NCBI GenBank assembly: GCA_963822255.1
Contig: CAWGGV010000008.1
Location: forward strand, 1,550,001-1,614,000
Reading direction: 5' to 3'
Length of the DNA: 64,000 bases
Source of the DNA: UBA7803 sp963822255
GTDB taxonomy: Bacteria > Pseudomonadota > Gammaproteobacteria > Pseudomonadales > Azotimanducaceae
The notes beneath the pieces were generated by a model that was not told where the DNA came from, did not search any database, and saw only the letters and a list, made by a program, of their open reading frames with translations. Of the stretch, positions 7,607-17,759 are shown piece by piece; position 1 is the stretch's first letter, and the number at the start of each line of letters is the position of its first letter. Made by a program: the position numbers and the translations under genes.

Positions 7607-10222
7607 ATGACAGAAAGCTCAAGACACATACCAGGTCGTATTATGTGGTTGGTCCTGGCGGCTGTATGTGCCGCAGTGCTCAGTCTCGCGGCCGCTTTTC
7701 TCTACCTGGACCCACAGATTCCCAACGCTGCGATGTACCGCCAGGTCAAGCTTGAAACACCTCTCAGAGTGTATACGGCGGACCGGAAACTGATCGCCGA
7801 GTTCGGCGAACGGCGTCTCATACCTATCACTCTAGACCAAGTTCCGAAGCTGTTCGTCCAGGCCGTCCTCGATACCGAGGACAAGCGCTTCTACGAGCAC
7901 AACGGCGTCGACCTGATTACTCTCGCCAATGCGGCTGTCGCACTGGTCCTGCACCGCGGTGAAATCACCCGCGGGGGTTCGACGATCACCATGCAGCTCC
8001 CCCGCAATCTCGGGACGTTCTCCCTCGATCAGCTCTTCATCCGCAAATTCAAGGAGATTCTGCTGGCGCTCAAGATCGAGCGCGAGCTCTCCAAGGACGA
8101 GATTCTGGAGCTTTATATCAACGCGGTACCGTTCGGCAAGCGCGCGTACGGGGCACAAGCCGCCGCCTACACCTATTATGGCAAGCCGCTTACCCAGCTC
8201 ACCCTGCCTCAACTGGCGATGCTGGCGGGCATCCCTCAGGCGCCCACCGCCGGCAACCCCATCAACGGCCCGCGGCGCGCGCTGGAGCGGCGAGGGGTCG
8301 TGCTGTCGCGGATGCTCGAACAGCATTCCATCACTCCGGAGCAATACCGCCAGGCGTCGGCGACACCGCTCACCGCCGAGCTGCATGGGCGGGATCTCGA
8401 CATGACCGCTCCGTACCCGGCCGAATGGGTACGTCAGGAGTTGGTCGGCCGCATTCCCGACCTCTACAGCGGCGGCTACGAGGTGATCACGACCCTGGAC
8501 GCAGAGCGCCAGCAGGCGGCCCGGGACGCGGTGCGCCAGGGGCTGACTGCGTACGACCGGCGCCACGGTTATCGGGGCCCGGAGGCGCACATCGACGGCC
8601 AGAAGCGCGACTATCTGGCGGCGCTCGACGGCAGCGAGGACTATCCCGATCTGCAAGCCGCCGTGGTCACCGAGGTGACCGCCGATCATGCCGCCGCGGT
8701 GCTGCGGGACGGCGAGGACATCCGGCTGGACATGCAGTCGCTGGGCTGGGCGCGGCCCTACCTGACGGTCGATTCGCGGGGGCCGGCACCTGCCCGGCCG
8801 GCGGACGTGCTGGCAGCGGGAGATCTGATACGAGTCCGGCGCGAGCGGCAGCCGGCGCCGCCCCAGGCGTCCCTGGACGACGGTACCGCCCCGGACGACG
8901 CATCCGGCTACCGCTGGGCGCTCACCCAGATCCCCGAGATTCAGGGCGCGCTGGTCTCCCTGGACCCCCACAACGGCGCCGTCAGGGCAATGGTGGGCGG
9001 CTACGACTTCGCCTTGAACCAGTACGACCAGGCCCTGCAGGCGGCCCGCCAGCCGGGCTCCGGATTCAAACCGTTCGTCTACTCTGCCGCTCTGGCCCAC
9101 GGCGTCACCGCGGCGAGCGTCTACATGGACGCGCCGCTGGTGTTCGAGGACCACAACCTCGAGTCCGAATACCGGCCGGACAACGACGACAATCGCTACA
9201 ACGGGCCGACTCGACTTCGCGAGGCGCTCTACCGGTCCATCAATCTGGTAACCATGCGCGTGCTGCTGGACGTTGGCGCGAACAACGTGCTGGATTTCGC
9301 GCAGCGGTTCGGCTTCGACACCAGTGACTTCCCGCACAACACCCAACTCGCCATCGGCGGCGGCACCATGGCGGTGACGCCCATGCAGATGGCACGGGCT
9401 TACGCGGTGTTCGCCAATGGCGGCTATCTGATCCAGCCGCACATTCTCGATTCGGTCTACGACGTGGAGGGCAACCGGGTCCTCGAGGAGGTTCATCCCG
9501 AGGTCTGCGACACCTGTGACGCCGGCATCGGCCCCATCGATCTCGCGAGGTTACCCGTGTCCGGCCGGATCGCCGCCCGGCGCCAATCGGCGGGCCACGG
9601 GCTCGAACCGGCCGGCACCACGCGCCGGACCGGTGCCCCGGCGGGGCCGACGCAGCAGACCGCCCCCGGCCAGCAGACCCTGGCCGGCCTCGGCCGGGAT
9701 CCCGCGCCGCGCTACGAAGTCATTCCTGCCCAACGGGTGCTGGACCCGCGCATCGCCTACATCATGCATACCATGCTGCAGGATGTGATCCGCCGCGGTA
9801 CCGGGGTGCGGGCCCGAAGCCTGGAGCGCAGCGACCTGGCGGGAAAGACCGGAACCACCAACGAAGCCGCCGACACCTGGTTCAACGGCTACAATCCGGA
9901 CCTGGTGGCCACCGTCTGGGTGGGCTTCCCCAATCACACGCCGCTGGGTGCCCACGAGTACGGCTCCACCGCGCCGCTGCCCATCTGGATCGACTACATG
10001 AGGTCGGCGCTGGCCGGCAAGCCGGAGAAGGTTCCCGCGCAGCCCGCAGGGGTGGTCACCATGAAGATCGATCCGGAGACCGGCAAGCTCGCCGCCGCCG
10101 GCGATCCCAACGCAGTGTTCGAGTACTTCCTCGCCGAGCACCGCCCCGAACCGGCCGAAAACGGCCCTATGAACCGCCAGCAAGGCGACGAAGACGAGGT
10201 CAAACCGGTGGAGATCTTCTGA
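7607..10222 (+). CDS. mrcA: Penicillin-binding protein 1A (bifunctional PG synthase)
   Basis: 871 aa, class A PBP. An N-terminal membrane helix (about 12-35) comes first, then the GT51 glycosyltransferase with EDKRFYEHNGVDL (about 92-104) and GGSTITMQLPRN. An OB-like insert and a transpeptidase domain follow: active-site Ser in GSGFKPF, SIN motif in YRSINLVT, and GKTGTTNEAADTWF. It polymerises and cross-links peptidoglycan in the periplasm. A proline (MQLPRN) sits where family members usually have A/V in the GT51 signature. Location next to pilM, divergently transcribed, is the usual gammaproteobacterial arrangement. Start ATG 7607 has GGAAG upstream; ATG 7643 is possible but would trim the cytoplasmic tail. 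Confidence 0.96.
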   Translation: MTESSRHIPGRIMWLVLAAVCAAVLSLAAAFLYLDPQIPNAAMYRQVKLETPLRVYTADRKLIAEFGERRLIPITLDQVPKLFVQAVLDTEDKRFYEHNGVDLITLANAAVALVLHRGEITRGGSTITMQLPRNLGTFSLDQLFIRKFKEILLALKIERELSKDEILELYINAVPFGKRAYGAQAAAYTYYGKPLTQLTLPQLAMLAGIPQAPTAGNPINGPRRALERRGVVLSRMLEQHSITPEQYRQASATPLTAELHGRDLDMTAPYPAEWVRQELVGRIPDLYSGGYEVITTLDAERQQAARDAVRQGLTAYDRRHGYRGPEAHIDGQKRDYLAALDGSEDYPDLQAAVVTEVTADHAAAVLRDGEDIRLDMQSLGWARPYLTVDSRGPAPARPADVLAAGDLIRVRRERQPAPPQASLDDGTAPDDASGYRWALTQIPEIQGALVSLDPHNGAVRAMVGGYDFALNQYDQALQAARQPGSGFKPFVYSAALAHGVTAASVYMDAPLVFEDHNLESEYRPDNDDNRYNGPTRLREALYRSINLVTMRVLLDVGANNVLDFAQRFGFDTSDFPHNTQLAIGGGTMAVTPMQMARAYAVFANGGYLIQPHILDSVYDVEGNRVLEEVHPEVCDTCDAGIGPIDLARLPVSGRIAARRQSAGHGLEPAGTTRRTGAPAGPTQQTAPGQQTLAGLGRDPAPRYEVIPAQRVLDPRIAYIMHTMLQDVIRRGTGVRARSLERSDLAGKTGTTNEAADTWFNGYNPDLVATVWVGFPNHTPLGAHEYGSTAPLPIWIDYMRSALAGKPEKVPAQPAGVVTMKIDPETGKLAAAGDPNAVFEYFLAEHRPEPAENGPMNRQQGDEDEVKPVEIF

Positions 10223-10233
10223 GCCGGAACCCG

Positions 10234-10298
10234 TTGTGGGAGCGGCTGTGGGAGCGACCTCCCGGTCGCGACTGTGGGAGCGACCTCCCGGTCGCGAC
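10234..10298 (+). repeat. REP-like palindromic elements, one half and two full copies
   Basis: A partial copy (TTGTGGGAGCGGC, 10234-) is followed by two 26-bp copies starting TGTGGGAGCGACC at 10247 and 10273. Each full unit contains GCGACC...GGTCGC, which folds into a hairpin. Position: the gap between the convergent mrcA and M48 genes, where it could also act as a bidirectional terminator-like structure. Confidence 0.9.
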
Positions 10299-10309
10299 GC
10301 CCTGCTCTG

Positions 10310-11782
10310 CTATTGGACGATCTTCACATGGTCGCCGGCGCGGGGCTCGCCGTAGGGTTGGTCGCCGTTGATCACCCGCAGGGTCTCGACCGGATAGGAC
10401 TTGATGGAGCAGCGTTTGGCCAGCTCTTCGTAGGTGTCCTCGGGCCTGGCGATGATGACCTCGATACGCTGACTGTTGGCGATCTTCAGATCGTCGGCGG
10501 TCATGGCGCGGAACGATTGCAGGGTCTTTTCCCAGTCCTTCTCGAAGTTCGGCACGTTCCCCATCGCGCCGACCTCGCCCCTGAAGACGTACACGCTGGA
10601 ATCCTTGTAGACGACGGCGATCTTGCGGGCCTTGGCGCTGCCGCCGGCCACCGCGATGTCGCCCACGTACGCGGGATAGCCATTGATCTCGCGGCTTTGG
10701 CCGTTCTTGACGTCGTCCCGCTTCAACGTCTTGGTAACGAACTCCTCCGGCGTCTGCTTGTCCGTCGGTAGGTTCAGCCGCTGCACGGCGATGGAAGAGT
10801 CGGTCGACCCCTGGGGCGGACGCCCGAGCACCTCGGCCGCCGTGTTCGTCACCACCCACTGGTCAGGGAACTGAATCACCACCCGGAGGGTGCTGTGGTA
10901 GTAGGTGTTGCCCTTGATGAGACCGGTGGCGGCTTCGTCACCGAACTGCAGGCCGTCCATCATCTTCCAGAAGTCCCGCTCCGGCGGCTTCACTGTCTCC
11001 GGCAGGCCAGCGGATTCCTCCACCGCGTCGTGCAGGCGCTTGTCGTTGTCCGGGTGGGAGGAGAACAGCCCGTGGTAAGCCGAGGGCTGGTGCTTGACGT
11101 TCTTGCTGAACAGCTCCTCGTCCTTCAGTACCTGCAGGACGTCGATCATGGCCATCGGGTTGTAGCCGGCCTTGGCCAGGAACTCGCCGCCGTACTTGTC
11201 CGCCTCGAGCTCGAACTCGCGGCCGTAGCCGGAGCGGATGGTGGCGGTGGCGGTATTCGCCAGGTCGGCGATGGCGCCGGTGCCGGTCATGATGGCGCCG
11301 ACGATGCCGAGCACGTTGCCGAACGCGCCGAGGCGATTGCTGCGGCTGGCGTGGTGCCCCACAACGTGGCCGATCTCGTGGCCGATGACCCCGGCCAGCT
11401 CGTCCTCGGAGCGCAGGTACGCAATCAGCCCGCGGTTGACGAAGACGTAACCGTCGGGAAGCGACATGGCGTTGATCTCGGGGCTGTCGAGGACGTAGAA
11501 GTGGAATTCCTGCCCGGCATCCGGGCTGACCGCCACCAGCCGGTCACCGACCGCCCGAACGTAGTCCTGCCACTTCTGATCCTGGTAGAGCTGGCCCTTC
11601 TCGAGCATTTCCCGGTAGACCTTCTCGCCGGGCGTCGCGGCCAGCGACGGCAACGGCAGAACGGCCAGCACCGCGAGCAGTGCCGCGCACAGGCCGACTC
11701 CTGGGCCTCGAGCCCTGCGAGCGCGGCCGGGTCTGGGGATGGGGGTTCCCCTGCGACCGCTGGGGGTGCGCCTGCTTTGCAA
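10310..11782 (-). CDS. M48-family metalloprotease with LysM-like C-terminus
   Basis: 490 aa. The signal peptide (hydrophobic LCAALLAVLAVLPLPSLA, about 30-48) implies a periplasmic location. The zinc protease motif HEIGHVVGHH is present and a downstream Glu ligand lies in EFELEADKYGGEF. The last ~45 residues (ELAKRCSIKSYPVETLRVIN...) resemble a LysM/SH3-like module. The family includes BepA/YfgC-type quality-control proteases of outer-membrane assembly, but the TPR region of BepA is not evident, so no symbol is given. The start codon is TTG 11782, chosen because GAGAGGA lies 7 bases upstream. Confidence 0.85.
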   Translation of the reverse strand: MQSRRTPSGRRGTPIPRPGRARRARGPGVGLCAALLAVLAVLPLPSLAATPGEKVYREMLEKGQLYQDQKWQDYVRAVGDRLVAVSPDAGQEFHFYVLDSPEINAMSLPDGYVFVNRGLIAYLRSEDELAGVIGHEIGHVVGHHASRSNRLGAFGNVLGIVGAIMTGTGAIADLANTATATIRSGYGREFELEADKYGGEFLAKAGYNPMAMIDVLQVLKDEELFSKNVKHQPSAYHGLFSSHPDNDKRLHDAVEESAGLPETVKPPERDFWKMMDGLQFGDEAATGLIKGNTYYHSTLRVVIQFPDQWVVTNTAAEVLGRPPQGSTDSSIAVQRLNLPTDKQTPEEFVTKTLKRDDVKNGQSREINGYPAYVGDIAVAGGSAKARKIAVVYKDSSVYVFRGEVGAMGNVPNFEKDWEKTLQSFRAMTADDLKIANSQRIEVIIARPEDTYEELAKRCSIKSYPVETLRVINGDQPYGEPRAGDHVKIVQ

Positions 11783-11956
11783 GGAATTGTCCTCTCGGTC
11801 TCACGTCCCGACGATCGGGATACTACATCGCCCCGCAATTAGACCGAACATACTGGAGAGGTTCCGACGGGCACACGGCTGCAGTGTCGGCCGGCCGAAG
11901 GCACGGACGCTATCGAAACGCGGGTAGAGATCCAGCCGCTGGAAGAAGTGCGCAGG

Positions 11957-12178
11957 TCAGGCGTCAGGGCCTCGGCCGCGATTGCCGAAGCGCCGGCGAA
12001 AGCGTTCCACCCGGCCGCCGGTGTCCAGGATCTTCTGCTTGCCCGTATAGAACGGATGGCAAGCCGAGCAGACGTCCAGGTGAAGCTCACCGGTCTGAGT
12101 GGAGCGGGTCTCGATCACGTTGCCGCAACTGCAAACCGCCTTGACCTCGCCGTACTCTGGATGAATGTCTGATTTCAT
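11957..12178 (-). CDS. rpmE: 50S ribosomal protein L31
   Basis: 73 aa, standard length. It begins MKSDIHPEYGEVKAVCSCGN and contains HLDVCSACHPFYTGKQ. Cys16, Cys18, Cys37 and Cys40 are present, so this is the zinc-binding (C+) paralogue, not the zinc-independent form. It binds the large subunit and bridges to the 30S. A clear promoter lies about 100 bases upstream (12283-12311). Confidence 0.97.
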   Translation of the reverse strand: MKSDIHPEYGEVKAVCSCGNVIETRSTQTGELHLDVCSACHPFYTGKQKILDTGGRVERFRRRFGNRGRGPDA

Positions 12179-12282
12179 GATGGCTGTTTCGTGTGGTTTG
12201 TGTCGTGAAGCCCGCTTGCTGGCGCTTTCCGGCGTCGCCCGAGCGGTTGGGGCCGCCGCCTGGTGAAGCTGGAAGGGCGCGC

Positions 12283-12311
12283 AGTGTAGTCAGATGCCGG
12301 TAACATCGCAA
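12283..12311 (-). promoter_or_regulatory. Sigma-70 promoter for rpmE
   Basis: Minus strand: TTGCGA (12311-12306), 17 bp, TACACT (12288-12283). The predicted transcript begins near 12276 and has a leader of about 98 nt before the L31 start. That is long enough to hold autoregulatory structure, though none was recognised. Confidence 0.6.
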
Positions 12312-12334
12312 GCGCGCCCGGGAGAGAGTGTGGA

Positions 12335-12420
12335 GAGCACATAATTGTCCGCTCTCGTAGCACATAAAGTGTCCGGTTTTGTTTCAGCCGCCTTTGTTTC
12401 AGCCGCCTATGCTTCAGCCG
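12335..12420. repeat. Short direct repeats in the rpmE-priA gap
   Basis: Two direct copies of GCACATAA-n2-GTCCG lie near 12337 and 12359. They are followed by three tandem near-copies of a 15-bp unit (TTTCAGCCGCCTTTG-like) between about 12379 and 12420. The 288-bp gap (12179-12466) otherwise holds only the rpmE promoter; no gene was seen in it. Confidence 0.6.
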
Positions 12421-12466
12421 CCGGGAGGCCCATGATCGAACTGCTTACTCAGCCCGAGTCCTGCCG

Positions 12467-14674
12467 TTGAGCGGCGCCAGCACCTGCATCCGGGTGGTGC
12501 GGGTCGCCGTCCCGAAACCGCTGCCGCAACTGTTCGACTACGCGGCCCGCCCCGGAGAACCCGTACCGGTGCCCGGAGCGCGGGTCCGGGTGCCGTTCGG
12601 CCGTCAGACACTCACCGCCGTTTGCGTGGCCGTCGATCCCGTCAACGCTCACGCCGATCCGAAGCCCCTGCAGGCGGTGCTGGACGATAGCAATGTCTTC
12701 GGCGATCCCCTCTACCGGCTCGCTCTTTGGCTCTCCGAGTACTACCACCATCCGCTGGGGGAGACGCTGGCCGCCATGCTGCCCGCGGCGGCGCGCCGTG
12801 GCGCGGCCATGACCATCCGCCGGGAGACCGTCTGGCGCCTCACCGACGCCCGCCCGGAGCTGTCGCGGGCGCCGCGGCAACGGGCGCTGCTCGAGCATCT
12901 GGCCGGGCGCGGCGGAATGGCACCCCCGGACGAGCTGGAAGCGGCCGGTTTCAGCGCCGCCGTGATCCGGGGCCTCGCCGCCAAAGGCGTGCTGATCCGC
13001 GGCCCTGCTTCGGCACCTGGGGCATCAACGGCGACGCCATCGGCGGAGTCCCCGGGGGTCGGACCGGCACTGAACCCTGAGCAGCAACGAGCACTGGACG
13101 AGCTGGAATCCCATACCGGACGGTTTCACCCGACGTTGCTGGACGGCGTCACCGGCAGCGGCAAGACCGAAATCTACCTGCGCCTCATCGAGACCGTGCG
13201 GCGCGCCGGCCGGCAGGTCCTGGTGCTGGTGCCGGAGATCGCCCTCACTCCCCAGACCCTGCGGCGCTTCGAGCGCCGCTTCGGCACGGCCGCCACCCTC
13301 CACTCCAACATGACCGACGTACAGCGCCTGGACGTGTGGCTGCGCTGCCGCGCCGGCGAGACGGGGATACTCATCGGCACCCGCTCGGCGGTGCTGACGC
13401 CGTTCGCCGACCTCGGCCTGATCGTCGTGGACGAAGAGCACGACGGCTCCTTCAAGCAGCAGGACGGCCTGCGCTACTCCGCCCGCGACGTCGCGGTGAA
13501 GCGGGCCAAGGACCAGGACGTTCCGCTGCTGCTGGGCAGCGCAACGCCGTCGCTGGAGTCCCTGGTCAACGCCTCCACCGGCCGCTATCGCCACCTGCAC
13601 CTGTCGACGCGGGCCGGCGGCGCCCGCATGCCGCGCTTCCAGCTCCTGGACATCCGCGGCCACCGCCTGCACGACGGCATCAGTGATCCGCTGCGGGCCA
13701 TCATCCGCCAGCACCTCGAGGCCAGCGGCCAGGTACTGGTCTTCCTGAACCGCCGGGGCTACTCGCCGAGCTTCCTGTGCCCGACGTGCGGGTGGCAGGC
13801 CGAGTGCCCGCACTGCGACATGCGAATGACCCTGCACCGCCGCCCGGAGGCGCTGATCTGCCACCATTGCGGGCACCGTGACCGGCCACCACAGGTCTGC
13901 CCGGGCTGCCGCCAGGGCGGCCTGCTGGGCGTCGGGCTCGGCACCCAGCGAACCGAAGCAGGCCTCGAGCAGATCTTCCCGGACGTGCCTCTGTTTCGCA
14001 TCGACCGGGACACCACCCGCAGCCACCGCCGCCTGGAAGCTCAGCTCACCGCCATTCGCACCGGCCGCCCCGCCATCCTGGTGGGCACCCAGATGCTGGC
14101 CAAAGGCCACCATTTCCCCAACGTCACTCTAGTGGCGGTGATCAACGCCGACGGCGGGTTTCTCTCCGCGGATTTCCGAGCCCCCGAGCGCACCGCCCAG
14201 CTGGTGATTCAGGTGGCGGGCCGGGCCGGCCGGGCCGAGCGCCCGGGCGAGGTGTGGATTCAGACCCACCAGCCGGACAACCCCACCTTGCGCTCGCTCA
14301 TCGAGGAGGGCTACCCGGGGTTCGCCCGCCGCGAGCTTGGCCATCGCCGCGCCGCCGGATTGCCGCCGTTTCGCCCAATGGTGCTGGTTCGCGCAGAGGG
14401 CCGCGCGGCGGAACCGGTGGCCGCGCTGCTGCGTGACCTGCGCGACCGCCTGATCTGCGCCGGCGCGGCCGCGGCCGGTGGCGCCAACCTCGAGGTGCTG
14501 GGTCCGGCGGCCGCACCGGTGCCGAGGGTCGCCGATCGCTTCCGTTTCCAGCTCATGATCATGGCCGACAGCCGCGGGCCGCTGCACAAAGTGCTCGACA
14601 CCGTCCTGGCGATACCGCCGAAAGCGGCCGGCGTGCGCTGGTCGGTGGACGTGGACCCCTACGACACCTACTGA
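12467..14674 (+). CDS. priA: Primosomal replication-restart helicase PriA
   Basis: 735 aa, normal length. The N-terminal DNA-binding domain (VAVPKPLPQLFDY) is followed by a superfamily 2 helicase core with Walker A GVTGSGKTE (about 225) and DEEH box VVDEEHDGSFKQQ. A zinc-binding domain has paired cysteines (CPTCGW, CPHCDM, CHHCG, CPGC). The C-terminus contains QVAGRAGRAERPGEV. It reloads the replisome at stalled forks. The longest frame starts at TTG 12467; GTG 12494 or 12497 are alternatives. No strong ribosome binding site is seen at any of them. Confidence 0.95.
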   Translation: MSGASTCIRVVRVAVPKPLPQLFDYAARPGEPVPVPGARVRVPFGRQTLTAVCVAVDPVNAHADPKPLQAVLDDSNVFGDPLYRLALWLSEYYHHPLGETLAAMLPAAARRGAAMTIRRETVWRLTDARPELSRAPRQRALLEHLAGRGGMAPPDELEAAGFSAAVIRGLAAKGVLIRGPASAPGASTATPSAESPGVGPALNPEQQRALDELESHTGRFHPTLLDGVTGSGKTEIYLRLIETVRRAGRQVLVLVPEIALTPQTLRRFERRFGTAATLHSNMTDVQRLDVWLRCRAGETGILIGTRSAVLTPFADLGLIVVDEEHDGSFKQQDGLRYSARDVAVKRAKDQDVPLLLGSATPSLESLVNASTGRYRHLHLSTRAGGARMPRFQLLDIRGHRLHDGISDPLRAIIRQHLEASGQVLVFLNRRGYSPSFLCPTCGWQAECPHCDMRMTLHRRPEALICHHCGHRDRPPQVCPGCRQGGLLGVGLGTQRTEAGLEQIFPDVPLFRIDRDTTRSHRRLEAQLTAIRTGRPAILVGTQMLAKGHHFPNVTLVAVINADGGFLSADFRAPERTAQLVIQVAGRAGRAERPGEVWIQTHQPDNPTLRSLIEEGYPGFARRELGHRRAAGLPPFRPMVLVRAEGRAAEPVAALLRDLRDRLICAGAAAAGGANLEVLGPAAAPVPRVADRFRFQLMIMADSRGPLHKVLDTVLAIPPKAAGVRWSVDVDPYDTY

Positions 14675-14723
14675 GCGGGAAGAGCGCGCCCGGGCGGCGT
14701 TTTGCCCTATCATTGCCGCCACC

Positions 14724-15332
14724 ATGCAGCACCGCCCTTCAGCGACTTTCCGGCGTTTCCCCGCGATCGAGCGCCGTCAGACCCGCCGCCGGCCGCCGGC
14801 CCGCCGCACCGCCGACCGGGGCAGGCGCGCGTCGTCCGATCGCCGGACCCTGTTCCACGCGCCCAGCTTCTCCGCCGGCGTGGTCATGGGAGCGCTGATC
14901 GTTCTCGGCGCCGCCTATCTGCCGGAGCTGGTGGGCCACGATGGTGCCGCCCCGGCCGGTCACTCCACCCCGGCCGCCGCCACGGACGATCGCCCCGAGC
15001 TGACGTTCGAGTTCGACGACCTGCTCCGCAACAGCCGGGTCGTCGCCGATCCGACGCGGTACGAAAGTGAGCCCCGGGCCAAGACCGATCAGCCGGAAGA
15101 GATCATCATTCAGGCGGCCTCGTTCCGCTCCCGGGACGACGCCGAGCGGCTGCGCGCGGCGCTTCTGCTCATGGACCTGCCCGCCGCCACCAGCGCGACC
15201 AACCTGGACACCCGCCCCTGGTACCGAGTGACCGTGGGTCCTTATGACCGCCGGGTGGACGCCGAACGGGCGCTGACCCGGCTGCGCGAGAAGAACATCG
15301 CCGCCATCTGGATGCGCCGCCCCAAGCAGTAG
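14724..15332 (+). CDS. SPOR-domain membrane protein (FtsN-like)
   Basis: 202 aa. The first ~50 residues are strongly basic (R-rich) and cytoplasmic, followed by one transmembrane helix (about 51-68, SAGVVMGALIVLGAAYLPEL) and a linker. The C-terminal SPOR domain (about 130-202) starts IIIQAASFRSRDDAERLRAAL. SPOR domains bind denuded septal glycan. Position between priA and hslV matches the FtsN-like gene of many gammaproteobacteria. It is shorter than E. coli FtsN and no essential FtsN helix was identified, so the symbol is withheld. Confidence 0.85.
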   Translation: MQHRPSATFRRFPAIERRQTRRRPPARRTADRGRRASSDRRTLFHAPSFSAGVVMGALIVLGAAYLPELVGHDGAAPAGHSTPAAATDDRPELTFEFDDLLRNSRVVADPTRYESEPRAKTDQPEEIIIQAASFRSRDDAERLRAALLLMDLPAATSATNLDTRPWYRVTVGPYDRRVDAERALTRLREKNIAAIWMRRPKQ

Positions 15333-15342
15333 GGGCTCGGCG

Positions 15343-15365
15343 ATTGCATGAGCATTGCATGAGCA
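15343..15365. repeat. 11-bp tandem repeat upstream of hslV
   Basis: ATTGCATGAGC occurs twice head to tail (15343-15353 and 15354-15364), just after the SPOR gene and upstream of the proposed heat-shock promoter. Confidence 0.8.
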
Positions 15366-15388
15366 TGGGACGGATCGCAGATGAACGG

Positions 15389-15418
15389 ATTGCAATAGCG
15401 TCTGTGGGTCCCCACTAT
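15389..15418 (+). promoter_or_regulatory. Putative sigma-32 (heat-shock) promoter of hslVU
   Basis: ATTGCAA (15389-15395) and CCCCACTAT (15410-15418) are separated by 14 bp, close to the known sigma-32 pattern CTTGAAA - 13 to 15 bp - CCCCATnT. They lie 26 bases before the hslV start, in front of a classic heat-shock operon. Confidence 0.55.
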
Positions 15419-15443
15419 CCTCGATCCGATACGCAGGAACAGC

Positions 15444-15982
<539 letters not shown>

Positions 15983-15986
<4 letters not shown>

Positions 15987-17320
15987 TGTTGATGACGCCG
16001 CGGGAAATCGTCCACGAGCTGGACAAGCACATCATCGGTCAGCAGCAGGCCAAGCGGGCGGTGGCGATCGCGCTGCGCAACCGCTGGCGGCGAATGCAGC
16101 TGGCGCCGGAGCTGGCGGAAGAGGTCACACCCAAGAACATCCTCATGATCGGCCCTACCGGGGTGGGCAAGACCGAGATCGCGCGCCGGCTGGCGAAGCT
16201 TGCGGGCGCCCCGTTCATCAAGGTAGAGGCCACCAAGTTCACCGAGGTGGGCTACGTCGGGCGGGACGTGGAGTCCATCGTCCGCGATCTCGCGGACGCC
16301 GCCGTCAAGATGGAGCGGGAGTCCCAGATGGAGCAGGTGCGTCATCGCGCCGAGGACGAAGCCGAAGAGCGCATCCTCGACGCCCTCCTGCCCTCCCCGC
16401 GGCAGGTGAGCTTTCAGCAGGACGAGGAAACCAAGCCGTCCGACTCGAGCACCCGTCAACTCTTCCGCAAGCGCCTGCGCGAAGGCGAGCTGGACGACAA
16501 GGAGGTGGAGCTCGAGTTCTCCGCGGCGCCCGTGGGCGTGGAGATCATGGCGCCGCCCGGCATGGAGGAGATGACCAGCCAGCTTCAGAACATGTTCAGC
16601 AACCTGGGGCAGGGCCGCAAGAAGACCGTGCGGCTCAAGATCAGGGACGCCCGCCGCAAGGTGCGCGAGGAAGAGGCCGCGAAGCTCGTCAACGAGGACG
16701 AGGTCAAGGCCCGGGCGGTCGAGGCGGTCGAGCAGACGGGAATCGTCTTCATCGACGAGATGGACAAGGTCACGAAGCGGGGCGAGACCACCGGCGTGGA
16801 CGTGTCCAGAGAAGGGGTGCAGCGCGATCTGCTGCCGCTGATCGAAGGCTGCACGGTGTCCACCCGTTACGGCATGGTGCGCACCGACCATATCCTGTTC
16901 ATCGCTTCCGGCGCTTTTCATCTGTCGAAGCCCTCCGACCTCATCCCCGAGCTGCAGGGCCGTCTGCCCATCCGGGTGGAGCTGGCGGCGCTCACCCCGG
17001 AGGACTTCCGGCGGATTCTGGTGGAGCCGAACGCCAGCCTGACTGAGCAGTACCGGGCGCTGCTCGGCACCGAAGGCGTCGATCTCACCTTCACCGACGA
17101 CGGCCTCGCACGCATCGCCGAGCTGGCCTGGCAGGTGAACGAGGGAACGGAGAACATCGGCGCGAGGCGCCTGCACACGCTGATGGAGCGGCTCCTGGAG
17201 AGCGCCTCGTTCCAGGCCGCCGAAGGCGGCGGACAGGCGCTGGCCATCGATGCCGCCTACGTGGACGATCAGCTCGCGGAGCTGGTCAAGAACCAGGACT
17301 TGTCGCGCTACATTCTGTAG
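15983..17320 (+). CDS. hslU: HslU ATPase/unfoldase subunit (ClpY)
   Basis: 445 aa. AAA+ unfoldase that feeds substrates to HslV. N-terminal MTPREIVHELDKHIIGQQQAK, Walker A GPTGVGKTE (about 54-62), pore loop GYVGRDVES (about 90), an I-domain insertion (about 110-240), Walker B GIVFIDEMDK (about 250), and C-terminal tail ending LSRYIL, which inserts into HslV. ATG 15983 overlaps the hslV stop (ATGA). Confidence 0.97.
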
Positions 17321-17337
17321 CGGCGGATCGCGAACCC

Positions 17338-17724
17338 ATGGCCGTGCCCCCCGCAAAAATCACCTACCGCCGGAAATCACGGATCCTCGAGGTGGCGTTC
17401 GAGGACGTCACCGTCGAGTTACCGGCGGAGCTTCTCAGGGTGTATTCGCCGTCCGCCGAGGTGCGCGGCCACTCACGGGACGAGCGGCGCCTGCAGACGG
17501 GCAAGAAATATGTGGCAGTCACCGCCGTCGAGCCGGTGGGGAACTACGCGGTGCGCCTGATCTTCGACGACGGACACGACACCGGCCTCTACGGCTGGGA
17601 GTTCCTCCGCGACCTGGGCGCGCATCAGGATCGCTACTGGCAGGAATACCTCTCGGAGCTCAAGGCCGCCAACGCCTCCCGGCTGCCGGCGATTCCGGTG
17701 GGCCAATGGAACCCCAAAGCGTAA
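17338..17724 (+). CDS. DUF971 / GBBH-like N-terminal domain protein
   Basis: 128 aa. It carries one DUF971 domain, the small fold also found at the N-terminus of gamma-butyrobetaine hydroxylases: ILEVAFEDVTVELPAELLRV, then SPSAEVRGH, and VGNYAVRLIFDDGHDTGLYGW. The family has been linked to iron-sulfur or zinc handling in some proteins, but the function of the stand-alone form is unknown. It sits 17 bp after hslU and before ubiE, as in Pseudomonas-type genomes. Confidence 0.85.
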   Translation: MAVPPAKITYRRKSRILEVAFEDVTVELPAELLRVYSPSAEVRGHSRDERRLQTGKKYVAVTAVEPVGNYAVRLIFDDGHDTGLYGWEFLRDLGAHQDRYWQEYLSELKAANASRLPAIPVGQWNPKA

Positions 17725-17759
17725 AATCGCGGCTTCCAGCTCGCTTCCGGGGTAACGAG

